Positions 44,273 through 55,031 of a stretch of DNA of 64,000 nt are shown piece after piece. The notes under the pieces were generated by a model. The model worked only from the letters and a program-made list of their open reading frames with translations, was not told the origin of the DNA and made no database searches. Positions within the stretch are counted from its first letter, which is position 1; each line of letters opens with the position of its first letter. Both the position numbers and the translations under genes were made by a program. Source of the stretch: Exophiala sp. HKRS030. Taxonomy: Eukaryota; Ascomycota; Eurotiomycetes; Chaetothyriales; Herpotrichiellaceae. Location: assembly GCA_023897205.1 (NCBI GenBank), contig JAHWDD010000002.1, positions 6,696,001 to 6,760,000 of the forward strand. The letters run 5' to 3'.

Positions 44273-45570
44273 CTACTTTAGTTTGAAGACTTTTGTTCCA
44301 GATAATTCTTCATCTCCGAAGAATCGCCAGATGTCCTGGAGCAGCAAGTCTGGGTTTGTAAAAGCGGCAAAATGCCCACCTGTCTCGTGCACCCATCGGA
44401 CTTTCACATTTCCTCCACGTTGAGCCCAGTCTAAGGGAGTGCGATACCACAGGTCATAAGGGAACTCGGAAATCGCGATGGGTTGATGCACATATGGCAG
44501 TAGGTTGATACCTTTCGTTGAGATGGCTCCGTCCTGCAGGAAATATATCAGATGTTATCCGGCACGTCTTTTTCTCCCTCCACGATGACTTACCGCGGCA
44601 CCATTCCTGTAGAGGCTAAACGCACCGTACGGACCGTTGATCCAGTGCATCATCGTCCAGGTAATAAGCATTTCTGGTGTCCAAATACTAGGATCTGGTA
44701 CCCCCTTGACTACACTGTCGTAAATCCACATCGCAAGACCAACTGGGCTGTCAGTCATGGCTATAGCAAGCTTCAACGGTCGGGTTTGCTGGATCTGTCC
44801 ATATGCCCAACCTGTCGTGGTGAAATTTCCATACAACTGGATCAGATAGTTTTCGTCGTCTGAAGTTTCCTTTCGACGATATCTTTCCAAGTCTTCTTCA
44901 TTGGGAGGGATGATCCAGAAATTCGAGTGTCCGGAAACAACGCTGTCAGGGAAATCCACCGCCATGTAGCGATTGATCAGATCTCCTGCATCGCCACCCT
45001 GAAAGACATATCGAGTGTATCCCAACTTCTGCATTAAAGCGTGAAATGTTGCTCCTGCCTGTCGGTAGCCAAAGCCCGACTTTCGAGGTGACGGACTAAA
45101 TCCATAACCTGGAATTGAAGGTGCAACGACGTGGAATGCAGGTAAACTTGGGTTTGGAGGATTAGTGAGGGCCCGATGATGTTGTCAACCTCTAGGAATG
45201 AGCCTGGCCAACCATGGACGAACAGCAGCGGGATTGCGTCCTCTCGCTCAGATTTATGGTGGACAAAATGCAAGGGTATCGAAGCCCCGAATTTTGTTGA
45301 CGGAGTTTCAACAACGGTCGTAAATTGTCGAAGCTTTGAGTTGATATCATTTTCCACGTGCCGCCAGTCATACTTGTGCTGCCAGTGGTGTGCCACCTCT
45401 TCTGCTGAACGCCGTGGTGGACCATCTGCGAACGGCTCTTGATCGTCGAGATCATCCACAAATCGGGTCAAAGACACCTTAAGACGTGTTTGGTTCAGAA
45501 AACCACTGTGTACCCTGATCTTGAAGGGTGTGATTGCTTCAGTGAAGACGGCATCAAAATTCAAATCCAT
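44273..45570 (-). CDS. Epoxide hydrolase (EHN + alpha/beta hydrolase), frameshifted
   Basis: Hydrolyses epoxides to diols; microsomal-type architecture with an N-terminal EHN segment (PFKIRVHSGFLNQTRLKVSL) before the alpha/beta fold. Motifs: oxyanion HGWPGSF, nucleophile aspartate in the GGDAGDL elbow (the usual GGDWG has Ala in place of Trp), Tyr-bearing cap region and catalytic histidine in TGGHFAAFTNPD. A 60-nt intron (44534-44593, GTAAGT...CTGCAG) lies before the last exon. At ~45160-45174 the frame jumps with no possible intron: one frame ends in DNIIGPS and the other continues as NPPNPSLPAFHVVAPSIPGY. Family members read straight through a PLTNPPNP segment here, so one base is missing next to GGGCCC. 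The gene is otherwise complete and open. Confidence 0.88.
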
Positions 45571-47091
45571 GCTTTGTAATTTCTACACACACAAATTCCT
45601 CTCTCACTTTGTAAGTATTTAGGAGTGTTGAGTAAAAAGGTGGACGAAGTCGAGTGGAAAGGTCCGTCAAGCCTTGGCCTTGGCCAGATATCCGGAATCC
45701 ACGGTCATAATTCCATGATGCTTGGCTCTGTTGGTCTTGATATGAGGAATGAAGCATATTCACAGTCAGCAGGGAGCGCCAAGCACAAGTCCGCGGCAAA
45801 TAACAAATGGGATGACATATGATGGTTCCAAACATTAATATGCTGGAATTGATCGTTAGCCGAGGCGTATATGTCTCACTACAATTGGAACTCGACTTCG
45901 CTCGAGCAATCCCTCCCTCTCCGTCAACCTCTATACTATCGACTCCTTCACTGTGTTTCCGCTTCAATATCGAGACACCACTGTGAGTCGACAGTTCAGT
46001 ACAAATAATCCCTTTGACTCGATAAGAAAAAGAATCGATATGTAGAATCAAAAATTAGAAGCATTTGAAATGCGTGAGATGAATGCGAGATATAATTCCA
46101 AGAAAAATTCACTTCGCAAAGCCTGGTTCCTGTTCCTTAAATCGAATGCAACTACCTCTGCTTCAAAGTTTGTGCCTCCTGCACTGGCAGTTCGCAATAG
46201 ACTTGAACATGGACATATTCAGATCGCGATTTGGTCCAAGACATCGGTCATGATCTTAGACAACCGAAGGAAGACGTCCACGCATTTTCAGGTCTCTGAC
46301 GCCCTTTAAAAGGGTTGATCTCTAGCCTCTAAACTTTGTCCATTAACTGTCTGGATGGAATCAATGGATAGATTTCAACTCAGCTAGGGTTCTTTAGGTT
46401 TGCCAGCTTCCGCCACAAGTAGAAAGGGTCCACTTGACTGACGCTTCTCATCAATTGAGGCAAGTCGACCAAGCTGAACAACTCAAAGCCCCAAGAAGAC
46501 AAATTCAAGCTTTCACACTCAAATGCAAGCACTGCCCGAGCGCGAAGCATGTTCTCAAAGCGATGTTCTTCGAGGAGGTTTAAGAAAGGAGAAGAAAGTT
46601 GGAAGCCACTGTCACTCCACCCAGAGAACTTTGTGCAATAAAACCTCAAGTTTTGAATTGCATGAATTTTCGATCTTTCCTTCGAGTTGTCCATGTCCAA
46701 CAAGGATCAAATTATTCTCCAAAGGACGACTCCTCGGTTCAAAGTTGCTCTGGCCAATGCTTAGAGCCATGGTGGGTCGGTCTATGCACGCGTTTCGCGT
46801 CTTCCCGTCCTCTGCAGAATGATGAAATGTAAATGAGATTGGGGTTTTGTGAATACGAAGCGGCACATCGCGATGCCACTTTTCACGTCAGCCACACTAC
46901 TCCTTGTCCAGTGATCGAATAACGGAAATCCCACATTGCTACCACACTCATGGCTCGTTCTCGCAAGGATCCCATGTACGAGAGGTGATCATATATACAC
47001 CAATGGGCCATAATAGTAGCATACCTACAAATGGACTTTTCTGAACGATGTTCTCATCCTAAAATATGTTCTTCCTCCAAATAAATTCAAC
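45571..47091. other. Divergent promoter region, no gene seen
   Basis: Between the epoxide hydrolase (minus) and the secreted protein gene (plus). Frames up to ~165 codons occur on the minus strand directly upstream of the hydrolase but show no family and no start context. Confidence 0.45.
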
Positions 47092-48189
47092 ATGAAGTCC
47101 TTCGTCTTTTTCAGCCTATTTTTCTCTACCTTTGTGAACGTTGCCTTCGCCACTGGGATCATCGCTCGTTCTGCGAAATGTGATGTTGGCCAGATTTACT
47201 CAGTGCTAGAAGCACTGTCAACGGGATCGGCCTTCTGCTCTTCGTACAACCACATTAGCACAGCAGACATCCGAACCAAAACAACCACGGTCAAGGCTAC
47301 AGGCGTTTGCAGTACAATCACCAAAACTCAGACGGTGCACGCCACGCTTACCAATACGTATGTGATAAGATCTGGGACAGACTGCATCAAGCCAACATAT
47401 GCTGACATCTTACTAAGTGTGTACGGCAAAACAACTACGCTTCCAACAATTACGGTGTCTATTTATTCTTCTACGGTCCTCATTCCTAGGTGAGACCCTC
47501 TGTGTCAATTATTAAAGACGACTATATCTACAAATTATGTTTTCTAACCTCGAGAATTTTTTGGACGTGGTAGCGGTACGGTCCCACCAATCGACAAACG
47601 CTCTGCTGCGTCTACCACTTCGAGTAATACTCTCATCACTCCCACAGTCATCTCCGATTGCTCGTCACGGTCAATCTCGGCAGCTTGCTTGTCTCTTGTC
47701 GGATGCCAAACAACAACAATCACAGTCACTTCTACTGACACAAAGAAATGCACTGCCACTACCGTGCTCAGTACGACCATCACCGACCGCACGACTACGA
47801 CAAAAATCCCTGTTTTGATCTCACCTGCCCCAATCGTCGTCTCACCAACCGGCGTGCTAACCACCACTGTTCCAGCCGTTTGCGCCTCGACACCTTACTA
47901 TCCGAATGGCAACGGCGATGGGAACCAGATCATTCCTCTTGGTTATCCTTACTTTCCACAAACACAGGTCGAGTGCTGCGTTATTTGTTTTCAACAAGAA
48001 AACTGTATCGCTAGTGCAACGATTTACGCCGATGATGAAAACACCTTGCTCGCAGAGTGTGATCTTTTGATCCATGTTAATGGAACGCAATCGGGTGTGA
48101 GTGGGCAGTGTCCTCTTGGAGTTCAAGACTATCCATTTGGACCACCTGAAGCAGGCGGAAATGTTTACCCAGGACCGTGTGGACATTGA
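47092..48189 (+). CDS. Secreted Thr/Ser-rich protein with Cys-rich apple-like end
   Basis: Two exons (47092-47489, 47574-48189) with an 84-nt intron (GTGAGA...GGTAG) give 337 residues. A clear signal peptide (MKSFVFFSLFFSTFVNVAFA) starts the protein. Most of the mature chain is Thr/Ser/Val-rich low-complexity sequence (TTTITVTSTDT, TTTKIPV), likely heavily O-glycosylated. A possible KR processing site lies in PIDKRSAAS. The last ~100 residues form a compact unit with ECCVICFQQENCIASA and a later Cys near AECDLL and GPCGH, a spacing like small PAN/apple-like lectin units in fungal wall proteins. The role is probably at the cell surface; no enzyme motif or GPI signal is seen. Confidence 0.75.
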
Positions 48190-48512
48190 AACGACCATGG
48201 AGTTCCCCTGCAGGCTAGCGACGTGTATCATACTCTTTTACACGGTGAGAGTAGCGTTTTTGCACTGTCTCTCCTTTCTTATTTGCAAGATGATTATTCA
48301 GAGTACAATCATGGTACGTATAAACCACTAGAATCGAAATGGTGGGCGATATGAACCCGCGGAGCCGCAATATTGTCCACCATTTGTCTTCCATACACAA
48401 AGAACATACTTGAAGTTGGTACAATTTTTTATGGAAGCTGCAATACTAGTGCTCATGAAGCTGCTGAAGTCTACCGAGTTTCTTCAGATTCACCATCCGA
48501 TGCTTGCGTGGC
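48190..48512. other. Convergent spacer, no gene seen
   Basis: Between the 3' ends of the secreted-protein and oxidoreductase genes. The 120-codon plus-strand frame that follows (48373-48735) is a shadow of the oxidoreductase last exon. Confidence 0.5.
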
Positions 48513-49955
48513 TCAGATCATGTCTACTTTTATTGGTGTGTGCGATTGTAGACTTGTTGATATTGCCTCGACCACAAGAACCGCCCTGACACCATCTTCG
48601 AGCGAACAATTCGGAAGTGCTTGGCCTCTAATGGATGCAACGAACTGCCTGAGTTGTCCAGTGAAAGGTGGTGGACTATCTTCCCCGTGGCAGAAGCTCT
48701 CGTCTCTAGACAATGGAAAGGTCCAATTTCTTTGATTTTCCGGCAGATCATCGTAATGATATCGAAGCCTGTAACAGGTCAGTGCCTCCCAAGAACTTCA
48801 CAAGTTGACTACCTACAAAGAAGGTACGCTGATTGAACCTTTCGAGCCAAGGAACGTGATTGCTGGTTCTGTGCCTCTTGGAATATTTGGATTCTCACCT
48901 GTCGCCGCTTCCCATGAATGCGGCGATGATGCTGCACTGGAGATTACTTGGTCAGCAAGTCGGACATAGAATATAAAATCTGCTACATACTCTGTGAAAA
49001 GAAAAGAACCCACTGCACCAGTGGAGAATTTGAAGATGGTTTGAACGGTTGCGTCCACTTCTAATGATCTTTGCTTCTCACCCTCCAACGCGTAAACCTC
49101 CACTATATCGCCTAGCCAATATTGAAGCATGTCAATTTCATGGATCGCGTTTGTCAAAACCTAAGAATTTTTGTAAGTAGGGGTTTGATCTGGAAGGCTA
49201 TGGCAGGCAAACCAACCACACCGCCAGATCCAACCTGCTGCCTCCATGGAATAGAGAAATATTCGTCTGGCTTACACATAGCCCACACTTGTTCGGCGTC
49301 ATTAAGGCTATTTTGCGACATGTTAGACTTTCTCTCAACGTACCTCCGTTGACAGCAATAATCTCTCCTAGTTTGCCAGAGTCGATGACCTTCTTGATTG
49401 TTTTAGCGTATGAGTTGTGTCGCCTATGATGCCCAACCATGACAATCGCACTGCTCTGATTCCTGCAAAGTTCAACCAAGTCTTTACCTTGCTTACCGGT
49501 TACCGCGACGGGTTTCTCTATGAGGATGGATACACCACTTTGTATGAGTTGTTTGGCCATCGGGACATGAGTGTGGGTCGGAGTCGCTAAGATGACCGCT
49601 TGTGCTTGAGATGAGCCGGTTTTACGAGCATGAACGAACTCTGCCACATCCTTGAACAATGAAACTTGGCACTGTTCTGCGATATCCGCAGCCGAGGGAT
49701 CGCAATCTCTGGTTTCATTTACATCAGTCATTGTACATCGCGGTTGACCTAATGTAATTGCAAAGACTCACATTATGCCAGCAAGCTCTGTCAAGAGTGC
49801 GGAAAGTTAGTTATCGACACAGCCATGACGTGGTACCCTATCATGTATTCGACTGTCTCACTGACTGGATAAACGCACTTGCTTCATCTTCTTCTATCAC
49901 ATGCCGTAAATGACGTTTGCCGACGAGGCCAGTCGCACCTGCAACAATCTTCGCT
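48513..49955 (-). CDS. Gfo/Idh/MocA-family oxidoreductase
   Basis: NAD(P)-dependent sugar- or inositol-type dehydrogenase. Splicing gives, in order, a nucleotide-binding start GATGLVGKRHLRHVIEEDEA, the 16-nt micro-exon KLAGI (49787-49772), DCDPSAADIAEQC, ATPTHTHVPMAKQLI, the family EKP motif in LIEKPVAVT, MVGHHRRHN, then VWAMCKPDEYF, TNAIHEIDMLQYWLG with the catalytic-region His and Asp, DAASSPHSWEAATGENP and the C-terminal QLRQFVASIRGQ. Introns have canonical ends, including 49709-49771 and 48769-48816 (48 nt). The first exon and start codon upstream of ~49955 could not be fixed: the frame meets TGA just before and only a ~32-nt intron would reach a nearby ATG. Substrate unknown. Confidence 0.85.
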
Positions 49956-51204
49956 CCACCGGTGGATCAGAATTGCTAACTTGCGTATAGGACGGCGACA
50001 TTCTCAACTGTAGTGCTTACAATTTTGACCGCTTGTGACCCTTTGCTCCACATATTCAGACCAAGGGATCATAGGGCTTTTGCATTCCACTTGATGGCGA
50101 GTTTAAGTAGTCGAGAAGCATTTGCGAAAAATGAATCCTCTCGCTTTATTACACTCTGCACGACCGGGTCTTCACTTAGCCAACGGTAGCATATGAGCCA
50201 ATGGGCTCACACCCTTGGATCGGGCGGCGGGAATTGATTTCTCCGGGGCGCCCGTCCAACAATATCAATACTGGCATTGCCGGCAAATCTACTCTGGATC
50301 CAATGGTTTGTGTTGTATATGATCAGCAATACGGCATTTTGGGCAACTATGCCGTTGTAGCGCTTTATAACCCAGGATAAACTTGCTGCGGCTCACCTAC
50401 TGCGTGAAATGCGGTGGTCAAAGGTCAAGGATCCCGACTTTTTATCCGACCGAGAAATGCTTTGTCGCAATCGAATAACTTGCAAAGTCACAAGTCCATA
50501 CTAATTGGCCAGGAGAAGAGACTTGTGCCAGCTTGGTCACGAAGCATGTGTTCGACATCGACCGGCAGTGTCAATAGGACTCTTAGCTGCCCAGGGATCG
50601 AGCTTGAGACCACTTGTAGGCTGGTGTGACCGCAGCATGGATTCCTTTCGTGCGTATAGTCATGAGCGCGGACTGAATATGCGAAAGCCGAAAGCCATTG
50701 TTAGATGGACCAGTGAGGAGAGACAGGTAGCCGCAACCTCGCTGCTTTTGGCCTATTTTAGTTGTTTTCCAGGAAATAATCGCGTGCATCAGGGTGTGAG
50801 AAATCGATCAAGAGCACACCCAGAAGCCTCGGGAAGATGGTCGATCTCGCCGAGGGCGTGATGCAGGAGACGTCGGGAGCTTGCAATACCGCCGCATGTT
50901 TGGCAAAATAGCGATGCTTGTTTTTGCAAAGATACCACCTATGCAGGTAAAGAGTTGTCATCCTGTTCTGACTTGTGGCCACGATGGACCACGGGTGTGC
51001 TTCGTATCATGGTATGTGCCAAGGTCGTGGTGTGTTGATTGATTACATAAGCACATCTTTGTAGCTTGGGACGGTCGACCAGCCGTTGCAAAACGCTCGG
51101 CGTTTCATCAGACTTACTCCGGACCGGTCACAATTCGCCGTGCATCTATCGCAGACTTGACGGCCATGTAGTGAGCCTGGATTCTGTTGAGGTAATAACT
51201 CGCT
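49956..51204. other. Divergent region, no gene seen
   Basis: Should contain the missing first exon and promoter of the oxidoreductase near its left end and the promoter of the DUF7924-like gene at its right end. Open frames of 68-118 codons are unsupported. Confidence 0.45.
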
Positions 51205-53061
51205 ATGGCCAAGCGCCGAGTGTCTGAGAGCGCGCAGGCACGACCGCAGTCTCCTCACAGAATAAGTACGTCTTGTCAAGAAGCCAGCGACTTCAATCCG
51301 CTAATCCTAGTTGCAGTGAAGCAGAATACAATCTCTGACACAGCAGAACCACACGAGGCTCGCAGAAGTGCGCGTCTGAACACTACATTACGACTTGAGG
51401 ATAGTAGCAGAAGAAAGCCACGGAGAAGTGGATTATCATCTGCCGTTGAAGCTTCAAGGGATCAAGTGGTAAGTATCTGCTAAGATTCTGCTGGCTGCTT
51501 ATTGCTCACAACCACTCTATAGCAACCCACTATTATCCCAAAATCCTCCTTGAAACGAAAAAGAGGACAGCAGGCTCCTTGTACCTCCCTTCCCGCGCAA
51601 GATCCGCCGCCCTCGAAGCGGCCTGAAAAGTCGAGTCGGCATACGGCAGAGACACGCCCACAAGAGGTTGAAAATCCCACCACCACAACTGTTACTGGCC
51701 GGATTCAGAGCTGGGTCCAGAACGAAACCTGGCCTCGTGAATCCTCTGAACCGAATGATCAGGCGAGAGAAGAAGTATCAGGACACGATAGTTGGCAAGA
51801 AGATATGGCCGCACAGCTAGCGATCCCGGTCGTTCAATATGCGGAGCTAAATGGATTCAGGTATCCAGTGCCTGTTAAAAAGACTCCCGCATCGCTTCGC
51901 CGAAAGCAATCCGATTCGAGCCTGGCGGGGTCTAGCAGCCAGAATAACAGGGACAGTAAGAGTACGCCGTACCGAGATCCCAGGTACAAAACATTACTCG
52001 AAGCCAAAGGAAGTTTTTCACGCGATTTTGGTGACGACGATCCCCCGACAACAGTCACGAATCCAGGTCGAAAGTTACTTGATGCAGATCAAGTTGTACC
52101 CCAGAACTCACTGTTCCGTGACGATATATTCAGGAGATTCTGCCGAGAGATTGAAGATAGAAACGAGGCTATGATCGTTCAAGACGTATCTCGCTTACTT
52201 GTCCCATCGGCAAAGAACCTGGCCATTTATGGTGACCAACATCTTGATATCCTAATCGAGAATGTTAATGAAGCCTGGACAGAGAGTATTCCGGTAGAAG
52301 GCCCTCGACCTCAGCCGGATTATTCTGTTGGCTTCAGAAGATCAGCCTTTACAGATGAGCAGCTACACAAACTTGGCCCTCTGGTAGGTAGTGTCTTTGA
52401 CACCTCGTTCTTTGTCGCTACCTATCGTATGTATTTCCCTTTTCTCACTTGTGAAGTTAAGTGTGGAGCTGCAGCACTTGATATTGCTGATCGACAGAAT
52501 GCTCACAGTATGACCATTGCCGTGAGGAGTGTTGTCGAGCTGTACAGAGCCGTGAAGCGAGAAAAGGAGCTCGACCGCGAGATCCTAGCCTTCTCAATAT
52601 CCCATGACCATCGATCAGTTCGTATCTACGGCCACTACCCTATAGTGGATAAAGAAGTAGTTACATATTATCGTCACCCTATTCATGAATTCAGCTTTAC
52701 CGCACTAGACGGGAAGGATAAGTGGACGACTTTTAAGTTCACTAAAAATGTCTACGATATCTGGATGCCGACTCACCTCAAACGAATATGCTCCGCTATT
52801 GACCAACTCCCATCGAGCCTCGACTTTCAAGTCTCTGACGAGCTTGGAGTGCAGTCCGAGGAAGGGTTTGGCCTATCACAAGATATGGGCAGCTGTCTCT
52901 CTCAACCGAATGATGTCAACTATTTTGTGTCGAGGAGTGTCGTGCTAGATGATGATCCAAACCCTCTTGTCCAGCAGACCGCCACCCCAGACACCTCGAT
53001 CTCCAAACAAGTGAGCCAAGGGACAGCCAGAAGCGCGAAGAAAAATCGATTCACCAAGTAG
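51205..53061 (+). CDS. DUF7924-like fungal protein with E-x-K motif
   Basis: Uncharacterised family that I recall as DUF7924, widespread in ascomycetes. Exon 1 starts at the ATG at 51205; a 54-nt intron (51469-51522, GTAAGT...TATAG) leads to the long second exon, giving 600 residues. A further 51-nt segment in exon 1 (51266-51316) has donor GTACGT, branch CTAAT and acceptor TTGCAG and may also be an intron, giving 583. The N-terminal half is basic and disordered (SLKRKRGQQAP, ARRSARLN). The folded C-terminal domain has FDTSFFVATYRMYFPFLTCE, EVKCGAAALDIADRQNAHSM, REKELDREILAFSISHDHRS, VRIYGHYP and FTKNVYDIWMPTHLKRI. The D...E-V-K arrangement resembles the PD-(D/E)xK nuclease core; activity is inferred only. 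Confidence 0.85.
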
Positions 53062-55031
53062 CGGGCGGGTCGTTGCACAAAATATCTACAGCCAGCCCCT
53101 TTCCGAGGAAAGGTTCAAGAAACATCTCACTGGTGTCGTACAGTTATAGCGTCATCGAGGACTAATTGTTATTACGACATGTTTGAGACAGGTTTTGTCA
53201 TGAATCACATCACCGCAAGGTGCCGCAGGAGCAGTGTTCCTTTGTGGGTGAGAAGGATAGAATGTACACAGTATGTCACAAGAAGAATGTGGCTATGTCA
53301 AGATACCCACGGAGTCAAATACTCGGTTGTGGTCAATGACTACATTTTAATGCTATCAGATCTCGATTTCTAAGTACCACTGGGTACTCCCTATGCTCTG
53401 TTAAATGATATTTTGAGCGAACTCTACTATCAAAGTTGCGTCCTTCATTGATGCGAAGAGTGACTGGACATGAATGAGTCTCATAATTCCGTCGCACATC
53501 AGGACCTGGAGAACTGGACGCATCAATAATTACCTTGGCTTTGCAAAAGACAGAGGAAGACGATAGACATATGCAATTCATGCACGAGGAACCCATCTCA
53601 CCTATGCCGTAAAGGCGTTGAGTATAATCATGAACTATACAGACACATTTATTGTTTGGGGCCCATCGGATGCAGTCGGGCCTAGAGGGCCACAAAAACC
53701 GGGTAGTGTTGCCGACCGAGATCTGGATCGACTTTGAAGCTGGACCTGGATCATGAGAAGAAATTCGTGTCCAGCAAGCAATTCACCAAGAGGCCGCTCT
53801 AGTCCTTCTCGGACCCAGCGCAGGGCCTCGAGCGCTTCGGCACGATCCACGAAAAATCTAGTACACAGACTGACGATATAGCACCACTCGTGTCATCAGG
53901 TTTGAAAAGAGTGCCACGAGGTACAGCATTCCTGACATATTCGATAGGTGATACCTTCATCATGCAGCTCGCACTGCAATCGATATGACACAAGACCAGA
54001 AGGAACCCCAGGACTTGTGTACTTGTCTCCTACGAGACAGCCTTCCATCATTCAAAAACCTATGCTAAGCCACGTTATTGGGAAATGTTTGATTCAGGCA
54101 CTCAAGATTGCTAACGAGCTCTCCACAGAGATAGACCAGGAAAGTGGTCCGGATAGGACATGTGGCGACCAAATTATGAAGGAGTTGGTCCCCAACCCTG
54201 TCTTTCTTTCTCCTAGCTAGCACGTCTCAGCCAGATATCGTCCAAGATAACCTCTCCACTTGTTTCTTGATCAAACAAGGCCCTCACGTGCGAAGGCAGG
54301 GATTTCGTATTTCCCGGGAAATGGCGATGGGCGCCTAAGCAGGAACCCTAGTTTCCGGCGATAGTTGACGCCCCGAGGCACACGTCAAGGTTAGTTCTCA
54401 TTCGGTATCCCGTTTTAAGAGCATAGTTCGTTGACCATCTGCAATCCATTCACAGTATGTTCATGCAGCAACTATGACAGTGGCGGAGGCCGACAACATT
54501 GGTGTCCATGAAAGAACGGAATTTAGTCCCTCAAATGCTTAGAGGAGTGTTGGTGTACTGCTAGCTCACCGAGGGACGTTTATTTAGGTAGGTATTGGTA
54601 TGGTCGCTCTGGAGAGTGGTGCCGGGGTATTAGATAGGTCATTGGGCAGCTCCTGCTAGAGACCAGGCCGGACACATAGGAGACTTATCTATCGCAGAGC
54701 ACAAGTAGATCCTATTTGGGTAAGCTGGTGTATACAGTGTGTCATAGCCTCTTCTGGATAATTTATCGGTTTTACGAGCGTCACAAGTCGTCAACTGCAA
54801 TACGAGCAGAGGATATGATATTAAAGTCTGTCTGTCTGTCTATGGAGGAGGATCCTACCTCTCCTTATATAAATGAGGGTGGAAGGAAGAATGATAGCAC
54901 GAGAGCGCAGAAATGACTCGGAAGGAGTCATCGAGATCATGCTGTTGACTACTCAGGCGTAAAACAGTGCATATACGAGCGAGTTCTTAGCCATCAGGAT
55001 ACCAACATAATTTAGTGCCTTATATTCTCTT
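53062..55031. other. 2-kb convergent intergenic, no gene seen
   Basis: Between the 3' ends of the DUF7924-like gene and the hydrolase. Several frames of 60-120 codons occur on both strands, none with a recognisable domain or consistent splicing. TAGGTAGG words recur near 54585. Confidence 0.45.

Noticed and set aside
49300..49345. Apparent extra frameshift in the Gfo/Idh gene after AVNG
   Set aside because: A 56-nt intron with GTACGT, CTAAC and ACAAG signals joins AVNG to VWAMCKPDEYF in frame, so no base is missing.
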